Assembly (NCBI GenBank): GCA_037974335.1 | Contig: CM075760.1 | Coordinates: 61,448,515 to 61,512,514 of the forward strand | DNA from: Prionace glauca | Lineage: Eukaryota > Chordata > Chondrichthyes > Carcharhiniformes > Carcharhinidae | Length of the DNA stretch: 64,000 nucleotides | Direction of reading: 5' to 3' | In this document: positions 1 to 10,620 of the stretch, in pieces | How the letters are laid out: every line of letters starts with the position of its first letter | Position numbering within the stretch: the first letter of the stretch is position 1 | Translations under genes and position numbers: made by a program | Notes under the pieces: generated by a model | What the model saw: only the letters and a program-made list of their open reading frames with translations | The model's database searches: none | What the model was told of the DNA's origin: nothing

Positions 1-1150
1 TGGGGAGGGTTTCTTTCTGCTGGACTGACTGGTCTCATGGCTTTGCCTCCAGTGGGCTGATGCTCTTTCAGCTTTGTTGTGATATTTAACAAGAATCACA
101 GAATGACACGGTGTTAGGAAGGTCAGAGATATTTAGTCAGCATTTCTGTTTGAAACCTCCCAAATGCCCTTCCAATTTCCTTTGTAATTGATTGTTTCCA
201 CTTCCTCCACCCTCATAGGGAGCGGGTTCCAAGTCAATACCATTCGCTGCAGTAAAATATCCTTCCTCACATTCCTTCCCCTGCATCTCTGACTCAAAAC
301 CTTAAATCTGTGTCCACCCTCGTCCTTGTCCCATCAGCGAATGGGAACAATTTTTCTTTGTCCACCTTATTTAAATCTGTCAGAATCTTGTCCACCTCTG
401 TCAAATCTCCCCTCAACCCTTTGCTCCAAGGGGAACAACCCCAGCCTGACATTGACAATAAAGAACAAACTAACAGAATATGTTAATACCTGAAATCAAA
501 TGGGAATGTTGAATTGCTGTTTTAAAGAGATTGTGGATATATTGTCCGGACAATAATGAAATTGGGATAACTCACCTTGGGTGGGCTGAATGGAATATAT
601 CAATCTGGAATCCACCTACAGTTAGTGAAAGTCTGGAATGTGTAGCTGGAAATCCCTCCCTAACAGCACTGTGGGTGTATTTACAGACACTGTAGCAGTT
701 CAAGAAGGCAGTGTTGGGGTTGACCGTGGCCGAGGCAGCTACATACAGACACATATTCTGTTATAATTGAAGGACTGCAGACTGAGTGTGAGACATTATG
801 GGGCTGGACTATCTTGACCACATTCCTGTGACAGCTCAGTTTCTGCAATTACGGACTATTAAAGCAGGGCCCCAACAGAGGATCTGGTAAGAATATTTAC
901 TCAGAATGAGTTGGAATTAAACTTATCCCAGGACTGGCTGGTGTTCAGTGGCTGAGATACCTGAATCTGTAAAAAATGGGGGTCTGACCAATCAACAAAC
1001 AGTGGTAGATAGTTGGTTAAGAAATTAAGAAGTGTTCTCAGGGATTGTTTAATTTATCTTAAATTTGTGATAAAAACGGTGACTGATTTGTGACCCGATA
1101 GTCAGTGAAGTGATGGTATATTCCAAGTAGCACTGGACTGAAAAGTGGAT
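1..1150 (+). repeat. Segmental duplication, copy 1: 3' flank of an off-window ZNF gene
   Basis: This stretch matches 17,505-18,630 almost throughout, including an embedded LINE 3' fragment. The second copy lies just downstream of the finger array ending at 17,154, so this copy is very probably the 3' flank of another + strand ZNF gene ending left of position 1. An AATAAA within GACAATAAAGAAC near 459 is retained in both copies and could be the poly(A) signal. No coding frame is convincing here; short open frames on the minus strand are shared by both copies but have no recognisable motif. Confidence 0.7.
130..440 (-). repeat. LINE (CR1-like) 3' fragment, old
   Basis: Read on the minus strand, this carries degraded C-terminal RT/3' region text typical of the CR1-like LINEs in this window (for example the complement of 'CTTAAATCTGTGTCC' and of 'ATCAAATCTCCCCTCAACC'). 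The paralogous fragment at 17,640-17,945 occupies the same position in the duplicated block, so the insertion predates the duplication. Confidence 0.6.
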
Positions 1151-1318
1151 CCTCTGAGAGTAGATCGTAATGGTTATTATCTTACCCCATCATGGCCAGT
1201 GAAAAATCGAGTGGGTACCGGACAGGTCTCTTACCTACCATTTGGAAACTAAGAACACAAAACCTATCGATAAAACGGTTCGAGAATAGAGCCATTTCGC
1301 GTCTGGATGACACTTCAT

Positions 1319-1432
1319 AAGAGCTCTGATAAAGGGTCATCCAGACTCGAGACATTGACTCTATTCTCTCTCCACAGATGCTGTCAGACCTGCTGAGATT
1401 TTCCAGCATCCGGAGTATTTCACTTTTATGAT
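1319..1432 (+). repeat. Short interspersed repeat (TCCACAGATGCTGTCAGACC type)
   Basis: A roughly 110-base repeat running from GAGCTCTGATAAAGGGTCAT to ATTTTCCAGCAT. A related copy sits at 51,107-51,205 and a partial reverse copy near 35,720-35,800. It looks like a SINE or LINE 3' piece; I do not know its formal family name. Confidence 0.55.
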
Positions 1433-2395
1433 AAAATGAGATTTGGAATCCCCACGACCCTCCCCAAAACAGAGGGAGTGGTGGGAGAGGTAAAAAAGGG
1501 TAAGAATGAAGAAGTCAGGCTTCTGATTCTCCGAGCCCATGTAGAATTAACAAAATGAGTGAATCAGTTTATAAAGCACAGAAGTTACCATCCCTAACAA
1601 TAACTGATCAAATTACAATAATTAGGTTGAGGAATGTAACAAAAAAATGAATAGATGAAGTTTAAAATCAAGTTTGTTTTGTTGTTAGAAAAGTTTTGAA
1701 ATTATGTAAAATGCCATAATTACGTGCAAGTTTTTTCTGCTCACTCCCCACCCCTTTAGGCTCTGTAGAAAAGTTAACCCTTTCAGCAATCAGTTGATTT
1801 GTTTTTAAATCAATCGGAAACTCGTGTCTATTTTAGTTTATAATTGTGGATTTATTTGAACTAGTTAAATCTGGAAATTTTAAGTGAATCCTGGAGGAAT
1901 TTGGAATAACTGAGAATTCTCTCATTGTCACCTCAACCCCAAATAAAGAACAAAAATTTTACAGGTGGTAATGGTAACTCAATAAACTGTTTGTCGATTG
2001 AATCTGGCTTGAGTGTTGAATGATTCTTCTGAGTTCATTGCCCCCAACACACTGGGTACATTACCACTGGAGAGCAGGTATTGCCAAAACCTTCAGAGAA
2101 TACAGACTCACGAAAGCCAGTGTCCCAGTTTGAAGACTTATCTTTTATTTGACCAACAATCAAAGGGAAACATTATTGGACAGTTTAATACCTCTCTGGA
2201 AGAGAAGTATCCTGATCTCTGCAATAACTCTGACATAAAATGCTTAGGATAGATCAATTATACATTCTTCATGTCAAATTCTCCCGTCTTTCATTCGTTG
2301 TAAACCAATCATTTTCCATACAAAGAAAATCATTAATACTTTAATCAGTAATTGCATTTTACCCTCTGACATTCTATGTCATTTAACTTAATGCT
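1433..2395. other. Unannotated AT-rich DNA
   Basis: No gene, RNA gene or repeat that I can recognise. The short open frame at 2,013-2,252 has no motif and no paralogue elsewhere in the window. Confidence 0.5.
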
Positions 2396-3025
2396 GGTGG
2401 TGTCTGAAATGCCTAATGCTTTCAAATTTCTCAAAATTATTAGGAATTTTCTCCAACAGTTTGCCATTGTGGAGCTTGGAGTACAGCACTTGTTTCGGGA
2501 GTCTTGTGTGGGGCTTGAGGACAATGTGACCTGCCCATCACAGCTGGTCGAGTGTGATCAGTGCCTCCCTACTGGGGAAATTGGCCCGGGAGAGGACACT
2601 CACATTGGTATGCCTATCCTGCCAGTGGATTTGCAGGATTTTGTGGAGGAAACTTTGGTGACATCTCTCCAGGGATTTGAGGTGACTGCTGTTCACTGTC
2701 CATGTTTCTGATGGATACAGGAGGGCGGGGACCACAGCTGCTCTGTAGACCATGAGCTTGGTGCTGGATTTGAAGTCTCGGGCTTCGAACACTCTGTTCC
2801 TCATGTGTCCGAAGCCTGCACTGGTGTCACTGCTGGATTTCATCGCCGATGTCTGCCCGTGCCAGCAGGAGGCTCCCAAGGTGTGGGAAATGATCCACAT
2901 TGTCCAGGGGCTCACCGTGGATTTTGATGGTCGGGAGGGGGAGCAGGAGTGGGCTGGGAGAGAGCCTTTGTTTCCTTGATGTTTAGTCTGAGGCCCATTC
3001 TCTCACAGGCTCACTGGAAGCATCA
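2396..3025 (-). repeat. Non-LTR retrotransposon fragment, C-terminal RT region
   Basis: The minus-strand frame at 2,538-2,915 has the pattern LMVYRAAVVPALLYPSETWT, followed by a RCHQ..L.KIL.I.WQDR block and a VLSRA motif. This is the familiar C-terminal segment after the RT domain in LINE ORF2 proteins of the kind that carry YGSETW. In this copy the glycine is P. The frame is short, has no RT catalytic block, and the surrounding sequence is degraded, so it is a fossil fragment. Its LINE clade differs from the CR1-like copies that dominate the window. Confidence 0.65.
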
Positions 3026-3034
3026 ACGATAGTT

Positions 3035-3488
3035 TGTAGATAAGTTTAAACTTGTTTATTGGTGTCACAAATAGGCTTACGTTAATGCTACAATAAAGTA
3101 ACTGTGAAAATCCCCTAGATCAACCATTGAGTGTGCGCACAGACACACTCAGATTGTGAACAAAGCCCAATCCCTCACTCAAACCAGTCTCCCACTGCCT
3201 TGGAAAAGCAGCCATCATTATTAAGTAACCCATGCACCCCGGACATTCTCTCTTTCATCTTCGTCCATTGAGAAAAAGAGACAAAAGTCTGAGGACATGT
3301 ATCAACCAAGTCAAAAACAGCTTCTTGCATGTTGTCAGCAGACTTTTGAGTGGACCTAACACATACACCTCTGACTGTAACATTCTGCACTCTCTCCTTC
3401 CCTTTGTACAGTATGCTGTCTGTATAGCGTAAGAAACAATACTTTTCACTGTAAACTAATACACGTGACAATAATAAATCAAATCAAA
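3035..3488 (+). repeat. Interspersed repeat pair (3,035-3,170 and 3,239-3,488)
   Basis: The first part contains GTTTATTGGTGTCACAAATA and AGTAACTGTGAAAATCCCCT. The second ends in AACAATACTTTTCACTGTA and a run of AATAAATCAAAT. Relatives of the second tail occur at 30,180-30,352 (+) and 34,565-34,790 (-). These are interspersed repeats with an A/T-rich 3' end; the family is not identified. Confidence 0.5.
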
Positions 3489-3499
3489 TAGGCATTTTT

Positions 3500-3770
3500 A
3501 AAATTCATTTGTGGGACACGGGTATCGCTGGCTGGCCAGCATTTATTCCCCATCCCTAGTTGCCTGAGGGCATTTGAGAGTTAACCACATCACTGTGGCT
3601 CTGGAGTCACATGTAGGCCAGACCAGGGAAGTTCTGCAGATTTCCTTCCCGAAAGGGCATTAGTGAATCAGATCCGTTTTTCTGACAATCGACAATGGTT
3701 TCATAGTCATCAGTAGGTTCTAATTTTTTTAATTGAATTCAAATTTCACCTTCTGCCGTGGTGGGATTAG
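3500..3770 (-). repeat. tRNA-derived SINE, tail-proximal part (split by LINEs)
   Basis: The + strand reads CGCTGGCTGGCCAGCATTTATT through AATTCAAATTTCACCTTCTG, which is the body of a tRNA-derived SINE in minus orientation; a second copy at 19,668-19,898 has the same body. The element stops abruptly at GTGGGATT (3,770), at the B-box end of its tRNA-like head, where a LINE begins. The remainder of the head resumes at 7,479. Confidence 0.75.
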
Positions 3771-4410
3771 AACATAAGAAATAGGAGCAGGAGTAGGCCC
3801 TCTATCTAGCCCCTCGAGCCTGCCCCGCCATTCAATAAGATCATGGCTGATCTGTCGTGGCTCAGTTCCACTTTCCCGCCCTCTCCCCATAACCCTTAGT
3901 CCCCTCTCTTATCAAAAACCCATCAACCCGTTTCTTAAAAATATTTAGCGAGGCAGCCTCCACCACTTCAACGGGTAGAGAATTACAGAGATTCACTACC
4001 TTTGAGTGAAGAAGTTCCTCCTCAACTCCGTTCTAAACCACGCCCCCCCCCCTTTATCTTGAGGCTGTGCCCCCTAGTCCTACTGTCTTTTTGAGCAGGA
4101 AGAGTCTCTCCACCTCTATCCTATCCATCCCATTCATCATCTTATACGTCTCAATGAGATCTCCCCTCATTCTTCTAAACTCTAACGAGTACAAGCCTAG
4201 TTTATTCAGCCTCTCCTCATAGCTCAACCCCCTCAACTCCGGTATCAGCCTCGTAAACCTCCTCTGCACTCCCTCCAAGGCCAAAATATCTTTGCGCGGT
4301 GCCCGAAACTGCACACAGTACTCCAGCTGCGGCCTCACCAATGCCCTATACAGCTGCAGCAGGACCTCCCTACTTTTATATTCAATCCCCCTCGCTATGA
4401 AGGCCAGCAT
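3771..4410 (-). mobile_element. LINE A1 (CR1-like), 3' half, interrupted by LINE A2
   Basis: A minus-strand family A LINE whose 3' end (AGAACATAAGAAATAGGAGC at 3,771) lies in the SINE. It reads through the last part of the RT ORF until AAGGCCAGCAT at 4,410, where a second family A copy starts. The rest of A1 is at 6,665-7,478. Relative to A2 it carries indels, including a 10-C run, that break the reading frame. Confidence 0.85.
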
Positions 4411-6664
4411 AAGAACATAAGAACATAAGAAATAGGAGCAGGAGTAGGCCATCTGGCCCTTCGAGCCTGCCCCGCCATTCAATAAGATCATGGCTGATCT
4501 GTCGTGACTCAGCTCCACCTTCCCGCCCTCTCCCCATAACCCTTAATCCCTTCTCTTATCAAAAACCCATCAACCCGTTTCTTAAAAATATTTAGCGAGG
4601 CAGCCTCCACCACTTCAACGGGCAGAGAATTCCAGAGATTCACCACCCTTTGAGTGAAGAAGTTCCTCCTCAACTCTGTTCTAAACCGCCCCCCCTTTAT
4701 CTTGAGGCTGTGCCCCCTAGTCCTACTGTCTTTTTTGAGCGGGAACAGTCTCTCCACCTCTATCCTATCCATCCCATTCATCATCTTATACGTCTCAATG
4801 AGATCTCCCCTCATTCTTCTAAACTCTAATGAGTACAAGCCTAGTTTATTCAGCCTCTCCTCATAGCTCAATCCCCTCAACTCCGGTATCAGCCGAGTAA
4901 ACCTCCTCTGCACTCCCTCCAGGGCCAAAACATCCTTGCGCAGGTGCGGCGCCCAAAACTGCACACAGTACTCCAGCTGCGGCCTCACCAATGCCCTATA
5001 CAGCTGCAGCAAGACCTCCCTACTTTTATATTCAATCCCCTTCGCTATGAAGGCCAGCATCCCATTCGCCTTCCTGACCACCTGCTGCACCTGCAAGCTG
5101 GGTTTTTGCGACTCATGCACAAGGACCCCGAGGTCCCTCTGCACCGTCGCCTGCTGCAGTTTTTCGCCCCGTAAGTAATAGTCCTTCCTACCATTCCTCC
5201 TACCAAAGTGGACCACCTCACACTTGCCAACATTAAATTCCATTTGCCATTTCCTGGCCCATTCGCCCAGCCTATCTAGATCCTTCTGCAGACTCTCCAC
5301 ACCCTCCGCACAATTTGCCTTTCCCCCAATCTTGGTGTCATCAGCAAATTTCGACACCCTGCACTCGGTTCCCTCCTCCAGATCATCTATATAAATGGTA
5401 AATAGCTGAGGCCCCAGCACCGACCCCTGGGGCACCCCACTAGTCACCAACCGCCAATCCGAATAGCATCCATTGACCCCCACTCTCTGCCTCCTATTTG
5501 ACAACCAATCCTCTATCCATGCTAACACCCTACCCCCAACTCCATGTCCCCTGACCTTCTGCAATAACCTCTTGTGAGGTACCTTGTCAAACGCCTTCTG
5601 AAAATCCAGAAAGACCACATCCACCGGCTCTCCTCCATCCACTGCCCTAGACACATCCTCATAGAACTCCAGTAAATTTGTCAGACACGACTTCCCTTTA
5701 ATGAAACCGTGTTGCGTCCGCCCTATCAAGCAATTCCCCTCAAGATGCCTCGCTATTTCCTCCTTAATGACGGTTTCTAACATTTTACCTACCACAGACG
5801 TTAAACTAACCGGCCTATAATTCCCCGCCTTTTGCCTGCCACCCTTCTTAAACAACGGCGTAACATTAGCCGTTTTCCAATCTTCCGGCACTTCCCCGGA
5901 ATCCAGCGACGTCTGGAAAATAACCACCAAGGCATCCACTGTCACCTCCGCCATTTCTTTCAGAACCCTCGGATGCATTCCATCCGGTCCTGGGGACTTG
6001 TCCACAATCAGCCCCTCCAGTCTGTCGAGCACCACCTCTCTAGTAACAGTAATGTCATTAAGACCCTCCATTCCTACCACCTTTCCATCGCTAACACCCG
6101 GCAAATTATTCACGTCCTCCTCCGTGAAGACAGAAACAAAGAAGTTATTCAAGACCTTAGCCATATCCCTATCCCCTACCACTAGCTCCCCTTTCTCATC
6201 CTCTAAAGGACCAACGTTTATCCTAGCCAGCCTCTTCCTTTTTATATATTTATAAAAACTCTTGCTATCCTTTTTTATATTAAGTGCTAGCCCAGCCTCA
6301 TAGCTTCTCCTTCCCTCCTTTATCAATTTCTTTGTCAATCTTTGTTGACATTTAAACCTTTCCCAATCCTCTTCTCGCCCACTGCTCTTAGCTACTCTAA
6401 ACTCCTCCGCTTTTAATTTAACACTTTCCTTCACCTCCTTCGTTATCCACGGCTTATTACCTCTCCTCCTACTGTCCTTTTTAACCATCGGAATAAATTT
6501 CTGCTGAGCACCAAGAAAGATCTCCTTAAAGATCCTCCACTGCTCCTCAGCAGACCTACCTTCCAACGCGTTCCCCCAGTCCACATTCGCCAATTCTTCT
6601 CTCATCCTACCATACTCCCCTCTATTCAAACAAAGGACGCGTGTCTGGGAACCCACTTTCTCCT
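4411..6664 (-). mobile_element. LINE A2 (CR1-like), long 5'-truncated copy
   Basis: Minus-strand family A LINE inserted inside LINE A1. Its 3' end has the repeated AAGAACATAAGAACATAAG tail typical of CR1-like elements. It is truncated in the linker between endonuclease and RT; the left-over 5' edge is at CTCCTCC (6,664), after which A1 resumes with ATTCACCTTCCTGACC. It matches LINE A7 (59,639-62,064) closely over its whole length. A1 flanks join cleanly across it apart from about three bases, and no clear target-site duplication was seen. Confidence 0.9.
4509..6656 (-). CDS. LINE A2 ORF2 reverse transcriptase, 5'-truncated but open
   Basis: An open frame of 715 residues encoding the RT part of a CR1-like ORF2 protein, which in an active element copies LINE RNA at a nicked target in the nucleus. 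Visible RT blocks in order are DKSPGPDGMHPRVLKE, NYRPVSLTSVVGKMLE, the motif-A block FLDFQKAFDKVPH (about 5,580-5,620), [14 protein letters not shown], and the catalytic FADDTK (about 5,340-5,358). The C-terminal part ends in FFTQRVVNLWNSLP and a GERAGRWS tail. The apurinic-type endonuclease domain is missing because the copy is 5' truncated, so it cannot mobilise itself. No internal stop lies within the RT frame, in contrast to its neighbours. The first ATG is simply the first methionine after the truncation point and is not a native start. Confidence 0.85.
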   Translation of the reverse strand: MGSQTRVLCLNRGEYGRMREELANVDWGNALEGRSAEEQWRIFKEIFLGAQQKFIPMVKKDSRRRGNKPWITKEVKESVKLKAEEFRVAKSSGREEDWERFKCQQRLTKKLIKEGRRSYEAGLALNIKKDSKSFYKYIKRKRLARINVGPLEDEKGELVVGDRDMAKVLNNFFVSVFTEEDVNNLPGVSDGKVVGMEGLNDITVTREVVLDRLEGLIVDKSPGPDGMHPRVLKEMAEVTVDALVVIFQTSLDSGEVPEDWKTANVTPLFKKGGRQKAGNYRPVSLTSVVGKMLETVIKEEIARHLEGNCLIGRTQHGFIKGKSCLTNLLEFYEDVSRAVDGGEPVDVVFLDFQKAFDKVPHKRLLQKVRGHGVGGRVLAWIEDWLSNRRQRVGVNGCYSDWRLVTSGVPQGSVLGPQLFTIYIDDLEEGTECRVSKFADDTKIGGKANCAEGVESLQKDLDRLGEWARKWQMEFNVGKCEVVHFGRRNGRKDYYLRGEKLQQATVQRDLGVLVHESQKPSLQVQQVVRKANGMLAFIAKGIEYKSREVLLQLYRALVRPQLEYCVQFWAPHLRKDVLALEGVQRRFTRLIPELRGLSYEERLNKLGLYSLEFRRMRGDLIETYKMMNGMDRIEVERLFPLKKDSRTRGHSLKIKGGRFRTELRRNFFTQRVVNLWNSLPVEVVEAASLNIFKKRVDGFLIREGIKGYGERAGRWS

Positions 6665-7478
6665 CCTATTCACCTTCCTGACCACCTGCTGCACCTGCAA
6701 GCTGGGTTTTTGCGACTCATGCACAAGGACCCCGAGGTCCCTCTGCACCATCGCCTGCTGCAGTTTTTCGCCCCGTAAGTAATAGTCCTTCCCACCATTA
6801 TTCCTACCAAAGTGGACCACCTCACACTTGCCAACATTAAATTCCATTTACCATTTCCTGGCCCATTCGCCCAGCCTATCTCGATCCTTCTGCAGATTCT
6901 CCACACCCTCCGCACAATTTGCCGTTCCCGCAATCTTGGTGTTATCAGCAAATTTCGACACCCTACACTCAGTTCCCTCCTCCAGATCATCTATATAAAT
7001 GGTAAAAAGCTGAGGCCCCAGCACTGACCCCTGGGGCACTCCACTAGTCACCACCCGCCAATCCGAATAGCACCCGTTGACCCCCACTCTCTGCCTCCTA
7101 TTTGACAACCAATCCCCTATCCACGCTAACACCCTACCTCCAACTCCATGTCCCTCGACCTTCTGCAATAACCTCTTGTGAGGTACTTTGTCAAACGTGG
7201 TCCAGAAAGACCACATCCACCGGCTCTCCTCTATCCACCGCCCTAAACACATCCTCATAGAACTCCAGTAAATTTGTCAGACACGATTTCCCTTTAATGA
7301 AACTGTGCTGCGTCTGGTCTATCAAGCAATTCCCTTCTAGATGTCTTGCAATTTCCTCCTTAATGATGGATTCTAACATTTTACCGACCACAGACGTTAA
7401 ACTAACCGGCCTATAATTCCCCGCCTTTTGCCTGGCACCCTTCTTAAACAACGGCATAACATTAGCCGTTTTCCAATC
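6665..7478 (-). mobile_element. LINE A1 (CR1-like), 5' half
   Basis: Continuation of the LINE that begins at 3,771. It carries the [14 protein letters not shown] block and FADNTK (an Asn replaces the second catalytic Asp of FADDT) and runs to TTTTCCAATCCTCC at 7,478, where the 5' truncation meets the SINE head. The frame is broken, with a deletion around 7,195 in the DFQKAFD region. Together with the 3' half this copy is about 1.45 kb. Confidence 0.85.
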
Positions 7479-7553
7479 CTCCCAGGTCTCCAGAACACGA
7501 GTTGATTAATAGTCTAGTGATAATACCAGTGGGCCATCACCTCCCCCCCATTC
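7479..7553 (-). repeat. tRNA-derived SINE, tRNA-like head
   Basis: Continuation of the SINE at 3,500-3,770. The + strand text CCAGGTCTCCAGAACA, then ATTAATAGTCTAGTGATAAT and GGGCCATCACCTCC, is the complement of a tRNA-like head with an A-box region near the outer end. The same head occurs at 21,110-21,200. About 3.7 kb of LINE sequence separates the two halves. Confidence 0.75.
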
Positions 7554-7781
7554 CCCTGAGAGTCTGTGTACTGCAGCCCGATGACTGAGATTGGGCTGGT
7601 CTTGGTTCTGGCCTGGTGGGGTGGGACATTGAAAGCTTCCCACTGGTCCAGTACGTTAGCTCGATTCCAGCGGGGAGCTTCATGGTGCTGGGGTGGCGTG
7701 TTGCTGCGGGGAAGGTGGGGATGGATGTTGATGCGATGATGCATGCCTGTTTAACCCTAGTTTGCACATGTACAGACTGCC

Positions 7782-8293
7782 TCACTATAAGGATGAATGT
7801 GATTGCACTGAAGGGGGTTCAGAGGAGGTTCACCAGAATGTTGCCTGGGATGGAGCAGCTGAGCTACAAGGTGAGTCTCAACAGGCTGGGATTGTTTTCT
7901 TTGGAGCAGAGAAGGCTGAGGGGGGACATGGTTGAGGTGTATAAGATTATGAGGGGTGTGGACAGGGAGGATAGGAAGCAGCTGTATCCCTTATTTGAAG
8001 GATCAATAATGAGGTGGCATCATTTTAAGGTGAGGGACAGGAGGTTTTGGGGGATTTGAAGAAAAATGTTTTCACCCAGAGGGTGGTGGGAGTCTGGAAT
8101 TCACTGTCTGGGAGGGTAGTAGAGGCAGGAAACCTCACAACCTTTAAAAAGCACATGGATGAGCATTTGAATATTTTGACACTTCAAATACCATCAGCCA
8201 AGCGCTGTAAAATGGATTAGTGTAAATTTAGTATAGTTTTGTCAGTGCAGACTCGATGGACTGAAAGGCCTCTTCTGTACTGTATGACTCTAT
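7782..8293 (+). mobile_element. CR1-like LINE, 3' end
   Basis: A + strand LINE fragment encoding GVQRRFTRMLPGMEQLSYK, then LGLFSLEQRRLRGDMVEVYK, ending in the 3' untranslated tail CTGTACTGTATGACTCTATG. It abuts the last codons of the minus-strand ZNF pseudogene exactly, with the LINE 3' end touching the ZNF 3' end. Confidence 0.8.
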
Positions 8294-9011
8294 GAGTTGT
8301 GAACTCGCTGGTGTTTCTGCAGTCGGGATGACTGAGTGAATCCCTTCCCACACACAGTGCAGGTGAACGGTCTCTCCCCAGTGTGAACTCGCTGGTGTTT
8401 CTGCAGTCGGGATGAGTGAGTGAATCCCTTCCAACACACGGTATCTCCGCAGGGCAGATGATGATCTGAATCTCTTTGTGCAGTGAGAGAAGCTGAACAG
8501 TCTCTCCTCAGTGTGAATGCGCTGGTGGGACATCATTAGCTGAGAGCTTTTGAAATCCCTCCCACAGTCGGAGCATTTAAAGGGTCTCTCCTGGGTGTGA
8601 GTGACAATGTGCTCTGCAAGTAGGGCAACTGACTGAAACCCTTCCCACACTGAGAGCAGGTGAATGGCTTCTCCCCAGTGTGAACTAACTGGTGTCTCTG
8701 CAGACCTGATGACACACTGAATCCTTTCCCACTCACAGAGCAAGTGAAAGGTCTCTCCCCAGTGTGAACTCGCTGGTGGCTTTGCAAATGAAAAAACTGA
8801 GTGACTCCTTTCCCACACACAGAGCAGATGAAAGGTTTCTCCCAGTGTGAAATCGATGATGTCTTTACAGACTGAATAACTGAGTGTATCCCTTCCCATA
8901 CACAAAGCAGGTGAATGGTCTCTCCCCGGTGTGACTGCATCGATGAATCTCCAGCTGAGACAGGAAACTGTATCTCTTCCCACAGACCCGACATTTCCAT
9001 GGTTTTCCCAT
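8287..9011 (-). pseudogene. C2H2 zinc-finger pseudogene
   Basis: Minus-strand finger array starting at an ATG at 9,011 in the context GCACCATGGG, with a first finger of the [14 protein letters not shown] type as in the intact paralogues. About eight finger units can be followed towards 8,290, but the frame is lost repeatedly: a stop (TAA) ends the second finger near 8,866, a missing base follows in CACTGGGAGAAACC, and at least two more shifts occur further on. Several cysteines are replaced ([22 protein letters not shown]). The upstream 5' UTR region and splice acceptor (boundary 9,310/9,311, reverse of TTTTTTACAG) are still visible. The array's final stop (TAG) would be formed by the abutting LINE. 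This was a DNA-binding nuclear protein gene and is now dead. Confidence 0.85.
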
Positions 9012-9310
9012 GGTGCATGTCTCCTTGTTATGCTCCAGGTTAAACAATCAGTTAAATCTCACACAGAACATGGGTATAGTCTCTCCCCGTGTCAATGCTG
9101 TGATGTATTTTTCGCCAGTCAGTGCACTGGAACACTCTCACTCAGTCATATTTATGCTAAAAAAACGTCAGCCAGACAGAACAGAAAAAGATTTCTCCTT
9201 TTCGATTGAAGAGCCAGTGATATTGAGGTCCTGATGAATTGGGTGAGGCTATCAGATATTGATGTGATGTTTCGTTTGAGATTTCTGTCTATAAATCCTC
9301 ACCTGATACC
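9012..9310 (-). other. 5' UTR part of finger exon with splice acceptor (pseudogene)
   Basis: Upstream of the lost ZNF start, this matches the 5' UTR segments of the other loci, for example the complement of 'CAGTGCACTGGAACACTC' and of the GAAAAAGATTTCTCC block. It ends at a polypyrimidine-AG acceptor on the minus strand at 9,311. The intron sequence beyond it (9,311-9,570) resembles intron sequence at 15,810-16,043. Confidence 0.65.
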
Positions 9311-9689
9311 CTGTAAAAAAGAATTTAAGTAATCATCAGTGTCAGTACAGAATAGAAATTCAGATCAGACAATTCTAGTTTCAATGGAACATTCTTTCCT
9401 CTCTCATTCCCCAAAAACTGTGAACCCCTGTCCCACACACTCTCCCTCCATTCTCACTCTTCTGCATCCAATATTCACCCCCCCCCCCATTCTCCTGAAG
9501 GTGCAGATTGACAGATCCATGCTCACCACATACTGTCCTGGACACAGAGAGCTGAAAATCTCCATGTAGGCTCCCAGACAGATATATGTCTATATGACTG
9601 GACTAAACAATATATGGAGTGTACAGACTGGATTCAATTTCTTTCCCTTCAGTCACCACGATCCAATGAATTGCACATTAGGCTTTTAA

Positions 9690-10110
9690 TGGAAGTTGCT
9701 GATGAGATAGTGGAGATTTTGGATTTAATTTTTCACAATTTGCTAAATTCTGGGAGGGTGTCTGAAGATTGGAAATCAGCCAATGTGACTCCATTGTTTA
9801 AAATGGGAGAAAAGCAGAGGCATCACCTGGAATACTGTGTACAGTTTTGATCCCCTCAATTAAACAAGGATTTTGAAACAGTGGAGGTTATCCAAAGGAG
9901 ATTCACCAGGCTAATTCCTGGGATGAGAGGGTTGTCTTATTAAGAGAGAGTAAATTGTCCAGGTCTGCATTCCTTGATGTTTTGAAGACAAAGGGGTGAC
10001 GGCACTTTTAAAAAAGGAAATAGACAAACGGTGGATAACTATCGGCTGGTTTGCTTAACTTCTGTAGCAGGGAAAATGCTTGAATCTATCATCAAAGAAG
10101 AAATAATGTA
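9690..10110 (+). repeat. LINE RT fragments, rearranged
   Basis: LINE text coding for VSEDWKSANVTPLFKMG jumps at about 9,810 to HLEYCVQF and then GGYPKEIHQANS-like 3' sequence, followed near 9,990 by another piece reading GRQTVDNYRLVCLTSVAGKM. The order is scrambled relative to a normal ORF2 (the RT thumb block lies before a finger-domain block), so this is at least two old fragments. Confidence 0.65.
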
Positions 10111-10620
10111 ATAATCAAATTCAAAATAAATGCATGGACATTTCATAGAATTAAATTTGATGTTCACCAATTAGCAAGATAACTCAAAGTAGGGGGACTC
10201 CAGGATTGTACAGTCTACAGCTTGAAGGGAAGGAAAACTCTCTGACCCCTCGCTCAATTTCACTCCAATATTTTCCAGTTCTGTTCTGGCCCAACCCAGG
10301 GTAACATCTATTCGATCTTTTCTTCACCTGAAGGAGAACCGTGAGTTCTCGCTTACCAGTACATAAGGACAGAATCGATTCTATGATATATATTCCATGA
10401 TATAGGAGAGTCATAGAAAGCTGCACAGAAAGGCCAGGCCCTGAAAAGAAACCACATTTAAACAAGCTGATACAAACTATGCGTGTTCAAAATGAGAGAT
10501 GGGGATGTAGTGATAGAATGACATAGGACAAGAGGAACAGAGCGTCATGAACTTTGATTGGGGTACTGAGGGCTCTATCACGAGGTTTATGGCAGAACAA
10601 CACCCCAGATTGTAGATAAT

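Noticed and set aside
5832-6255. Plus-strand open frames antisense to LINE A2 and the matching ones at 61,060-61,483
   Set aside because: They are antisense to the RT ORF and recur identically in both LINE copies; no independent motif or start context.
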